Assembly: GCA_937943605.1 (NCBI GenBank)
Contig: CALEAW010000069.1
Span: 12,838-76,837 of the forward strand
Length of the DNA: 64,000 nucleotides
Source of the DNA: an uncultured Sutterella sp.
GTDB taxonomy: Bacteria > Pseudomonadota > Gammaproteobacteria > Burkholderiales > Burkholderiaceae_F
Reading direction: 5' to 3'
The notes below the pieces were generated by a model. The model ran no database searches and had not been told where the DNA came from. It was given only the letters and a program-made list of their open reading frames with translations. The translations under genes and the position numbers were made by a program. Positions 61,145-64,000 of the stretch are shown here, one piece after another (position 1 is the first letter of the stretch; each line of letters begins with the position of its first letter).

Positions 61145-61176
61145 AAAAAAAATGCCAGACCGAAGTCTGGCATTTT
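61144..61176 (-). terminator. Terminator after sstT
   Basis: On the minus strand a 12-bp stem (AAAATGCCAGAC and its complement) with loop TTCG is followed by a run of T residues that ends at the recQ start codon. Confidence 0.88.
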
Positions 61177-61216
61177 AAAGCAGTAGACAATTCCGAGAAT
61201 TGCCTCGAACCGATAA

Positions 61217-62446
61217 TTATTCGCCCTTAGCTAGGCGTTCAGCTCTACGGCAAGCTGCGATTGTAAAGAGCGCATCACTAGAGGAGTTCAGGCCAGTTTC
61301 ACAGGAGTCCTGGAGCACACCAATAATGAAACCAACTGCCACAACCTGCATAGCGGTATTTTGATCAATGCCAAAAAGACCACATGCCAACGGAATCAAC
61401 ATCAAGGATCCGCCTGGCACACCAGAAGCACCACAAGCGCAAATCGAAGCCACGAACGACAAGAAGACCGCGGTTCCCATATCAACAGGCACATCCAAAG
61501 AATAGGCAGCAGACAAAGTAAGAACGGTAATCGTAATTGCTGCGCCAGCCATGTTGATATTGGCACCAACTGGAATCGAAATCGAGTAGGTCGACTCAGG
61601 CAAACCGAGTCGACGGCAGATTTCCAAATTGACAGGAATATTAGCAGCGGACGAACGCGTAAAGAATGCGCTTACACCCGATTCTCGAAGGGTCAATAGC
61701 GTATCCGGGAATGGATTTTGATGTGTGCAAAACCAAACCAAAAACGGATTGATCACCAACGCCACGAAGAACATCGAACCAAGCAAAACAGCTAGCAATT
61801 GAGCATAGCCTGCGAAGACCTCAACCCCCGTTGTTGCAAAAGTATTGGAAACCAAACCGAAAATACCGACGGGAGCGAAACGAATAACCAAGCGCACAAC
61901 GAATTCAACGCCCTTAGCAGCATCATTCAAAACTTCGCGCGTAGCTGCCGTGCCATGACGTAAAACCACCCCCATAGCAATAGCCCAAGCCAAAATCCCA
62001 ATGTAGTTACCTGAAGCAATTGCATGCACTGGATTATCAACCACATTAAGAATAACGTTGCCTAACACCTCAGTAATACCACCGGGCGTTGTTGCTACTG
62101 CGTCCGTTGCGTGCAAAATCAACTTCGTCGGAAAAATGAAACTAGCAGCTACAGCCACAATAGCAGCTGAGAAGGTACTGATTAGATACAGAAACAAAAT
62201 GGGCTTAATATGCAGACTTTCGCCCGAGAGATTTTGGTTAGCAATAGAACTCATCACTAACACAAAAACCAAAACAGGGGCTACAGCCTTTAAAGCCGTC
62301 ACAAAGACTGTACCTAAGAAACCAAGTTTCACGGCCATCGCAGGAGCCACATAGGCCACTGCAATACCGAGAATCAAAGCCACCAAAATCTGCTTCACTA
62401 GCGAAGCCTGTAAGAACGGCATCGCAAAATTAAAGACTCTTTTCAT
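61217..62446 (-). CDS. sstT: Serine/threonine:Na+ symporter SstT
   Basis: 409 aa, dicarboxylate/amino acid:cation symporter family with about eight membrane segments and two re-entrant loops. The serine-rich HP1 motif TRSSAANIPVNLEI lies near 275 and the sodium-site TM7 motif GANINMAGAAITI near 305. It takes up serine and threonine with sodium, a likely carbon and nitrogen source for an asaccharolytic organism (inference). It carries a palindrome in its leader. Confidence 0.93.
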   Translation of the reverse strand: MKRVFNFAMPFLQASLVKQILVALILGIAVAYVAPAMAVKLGFLGTVFVTALKAVAPVLVFVLVMSSIANQNLSGESLHIKPILFLYLISTFSAAIVAVAASFIFPTKLILHATDAVATTPGGITEVLGNVILNVVDNPVHAIASGNYIGILAWAIAMGVVLRHGTAATREVLNDAAKGVEFVVRLVIRFAPVGIFGLVSNTFATTGVEVFAGYAQLLAVLLGSMFFVALVINPFLVWFCTHQNPFPDTLLTLRESGVSAFFTRSSAANIPVNLEICRRLGLPESTYSISIPVGANINMAGAAITITVLTLSAAYSLDVPVDMGTAVFLSFVASICACGASGVPGGSLMLIPLACGLFGIDQNTAMQVVAVGFIIGVLQDSCETGLNSSSDALFTIAACRRAERLAKGE

Positions 62447-62472
62447 CTAAGAACTCCAGGCTTATGATTGGG

Positions 62473-62494
62473 CGTACTTTTTGTACAAAGTACG
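62473..62494. promoter_or_regulatory. Palindrome in the sstT leader, possible operator
   Basis: CGTACTTT and AAAGTACG (8-bp arms) flank TTGTAC, 27 bp upstream of the sstT ATG. On the minus strand TTGGTA and TACTTT are 16 bp apart, so a -10 box would lie inside the palindrome. It may be a repressor site or an RNA hairpin. Confidence 0.4.
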
Positions 62495-62730
62495 ACATTT
62501 GTTTACATTACCAAAAACCATACCTAATCAGGTTGCAAACCCCACATCTAGACACCCTTTATGAATCACTCACCTTTGCTATCATTGATTTAAATCAACA
62601 GGGCTATCCCCTTCTTCTTACTGGGATATCAACCTTCATCCTTGGCAAGAAGACTTCAGCCAACCTTAAAGCAACCCGCGGTAATATTGGTTACTCTTCC
62701 TTTAATGACCTTTCTTTTACCGCATCTCTC

Positions 62731-63942
62731 ATGATCAGAAAGCCAGCTATCAGGTTTGTGCTTGCTTGCGTCTTTTTAGACGCGCTTGGCATTGGCTTGA
62801 TTGTGCCCGTCCTTCCAAGGTTAATTGGTACGCTCGCAGAGACTCGTGACCTACAAACAGGCTGGTATGGACTGATCATGGTTAGCTACGGACTCATGCA
62901 ATTTTTCTTTGCACCTCTGCTCGGTGCAATCTCTGATCGTATCGGGCGACGCCCTGTACTACTGACGGGTATTTTTGGACTTTCTTTAATGATGCTCGTT
63001 CCTGCTTTTTCACAATCATTAGCCATGATCTTAGGCTCACGGATTGTAGGAGGCATGATGAGCTCCAATATCGTTGTCGCGCAAGCTTATATTGCAGATG
63101 TCACACCAGAGACTCAACGCATAAATTCTTTTGGTAAGATCGGCGCCATTTTTGGCATTGCTTTTGTTTTAGGGCCAGCGATTGGCGGTATTTTAGGCCA
63201 TAACGATCCCACAATTCCTTTTCTAGTTGCGAGTTGCATTTGCGCACTCAACTTTCTTTATGGCCTATTTATCCTGCCAGAAAGCCTCGTTCATCACGAT
63301 CAAACGCCACTCACAATTCGACGTCTTAATCCACTATCCGCGATTGCATCACTGGGCAAAATTGACGGATTGCGACCCTATCTTTTAATTATCACGTTGT
63401 TTACCTTAGCTCAAAGTTTGATGCAGTGTACTTGGGCACTCTATACCGAATATCGCTACACTTGGACCCCGTTAGGCATTGGTTTATCTATCTTCGCACT
63501 CGGCCTATCAATTAGTCTTACTCAAGGTGTTCTATTACCCAAGCTCAGTAACCGTTTTAATGCGAAGCAACTTATCTTAATTGGACTATGGGTTGGTCTT
63601 ATATCACTCACTGCGATTGGCTTAGCCCCTGTGGGATGGCTAACCCTCCCTTTCATTTGTAGTTGTGCAATTATGGGTTTAGTCGCCCCCGCCATTCAAG
63701 GTCTCATAAGTAGAAGAAGCACCGCTTCTCATCAAGGCATCAACATGGGAGCTGTGAGTTCCCTTAATAGCTTTATGAGCGCTATTTCCCCTCTCATCGG
63801 CACGCCCTTGCTTATCGTAACATCTGCGAATACGACGAATTTCCTATTAGCGGGCACCCCTTATCTCGTTGCAGCAAGCCTCCTCATCATTGCCTTACTA
63901 GCAACAACATTCATTCCCAACGAAGATTACCCGCATCCATGA
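62731..63942 (+). CDS. MFS transporter of the TetA-like drug:H+ antiporter group
   Basis: 403 aa from ATG 62731 (MIRKPAIRFVLAC), the TetA length; 89 codons of open frame upstream look non-coding, and no clear SD is seen. About 12 membrane segments are present. Motif A GAISDRIGRRPVLL follows TM2. The N-terminus FLDALGIGLIVPVLPRL and AQAYIADVTPETQR closely follow the Tet(A)/Tet(C) pattern. It probably exports drugs or metabolites; tetracycline itself is not shown. It is divergent from sstT and ends at a terminator. Confidence 0.85.
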   Translation: MIRKPAIRFVLACVFLDALGIGLIVPVLPRLIGTLAETRDLQTGWYGLIMVSYGLMQFFFAPLLGAISDRIGRRPVLLTGIFGLSLMMLVPAFSQSLAMILGSRIVGGMMSSNIVVAQAYIADVTPETQRINSFGKIGAIFGIAFVLGPAIGGILGHNDPTIPFLVASCICALNFLYGLFILPESLVHHDQTPLTIRRLNPLSAIASLGKIDGLRPYLLIITLFTLAQSLMQCTWALYTEYRYTWTPLGIGLSIFALGLSISLTQGVLLPKLSNRFNAKQLILIGLWVGLISLTAIGLAPVGWLTLPFICSCAIMGLVAPAIQGLISRRSTASHQGINMGAVSSLNSFMSAISPLIGTPLLIVTSANTTNFLLAGTPYLVAASLLIIALLATTFIPNEDYPHP

Positions 63943-63947
63943 AAAAA

Positions 63948-64000
63948 GGGGGTGTTGCAAAAGTCGCATGTCGACTAAGCAGTGCCCCCTTCTCATTTTT
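63948..64000 (+). terminator. Terminator after the MFS gene
   Basis: Outer GGGGG (63948-63952) pairs with CCCCC (63985-63989), extended by G-U pairs. The inner stem AGTCG/CGACT is also present. TTCTCATTTTT follows at the window edge. Confidence 0.7.

Noticed and set aside
62464..62730. 89-codon upstream extension of the MFS transporter
   Set aside because: The sequence has no transporter or domain features and covers the palindrome and probable promoter area; TetA-like proteins begin at the ATG at 62731.

Overview
The window looks like a chromosomal segment of a betaproteobacterium of the order Burkholderiales. The gene order is the one known there: mlaFEDACB with mlaA inside the operon, murA next to the his/tat block, cyaY-lptM-lysA, engB-hemB, and argS followed by a SPOR-domain gene. 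The base composition is moderate. Missing respiratory and biosynthetic genes point to a reduced, probably anaerobic or microaerophilic, host-associated lineage such as the Sutterellaceae. That family name is an inference from gene content, not a sequence match.

Layout. Positions 84-1349 hold tRNA-Thr, sspB and sspA. Positions 1510-3461 hold a Nif3-like gene divergent from a DegS/DegQ-type protease. Positions 3503-7433 (minus) run murA, a broken hisI, a HIT protein and tatABC. Positions 7594-11883 (minus) hold a thioesterase and the Mla phospholipid transport operon. Positions 12211-19539 carry mrcA, cyaY, lptM, lysA, guaC, engB and hemB. From 19608 to about 53640, nearly everything is on the minus strand: hslR, then the alpha, spc and S10 ribosomal operons, tuf, fusA, rpsG, rpsL, rpoC, rpoB, rplL, rplJ, rplA, rplK, nusG, secE, tRNA-Trp, the second tuf, tRNA-Thr and tRNA-Tyr. 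The last 10 kb carry a cardiolipin synthase, a small membrane protein, folE2, argS, a SPOR protein, recQ, sstT and a TetA-like MFS transporter.

How it fits together. The central 34 kb is the transcription and translation core, with hairpins at many operon junctions and readable promoters before rplK, rpsL and the tRNA-tufB operon. The flanks are cell-envelope genes (Mla, MurA, PBP1A, Tat, Cls, SPOR, LptM) and a few metabolic genes. No mobile element, phage, CRISPR array or defence system was seen. No new multi-gene system is evident.

The most informative signals are erosion and conversion. hisI is a pseudogene left where a full his operon is expected. The pet (cytochrome bc1) genes and the cytochrome c assembly genes are absent from their usual places, and guaC occupies one of these. 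The two tuf genes, 17.3 kb apart, are identical over exactly the coding sequence and differ at the first base outside it on both sides.
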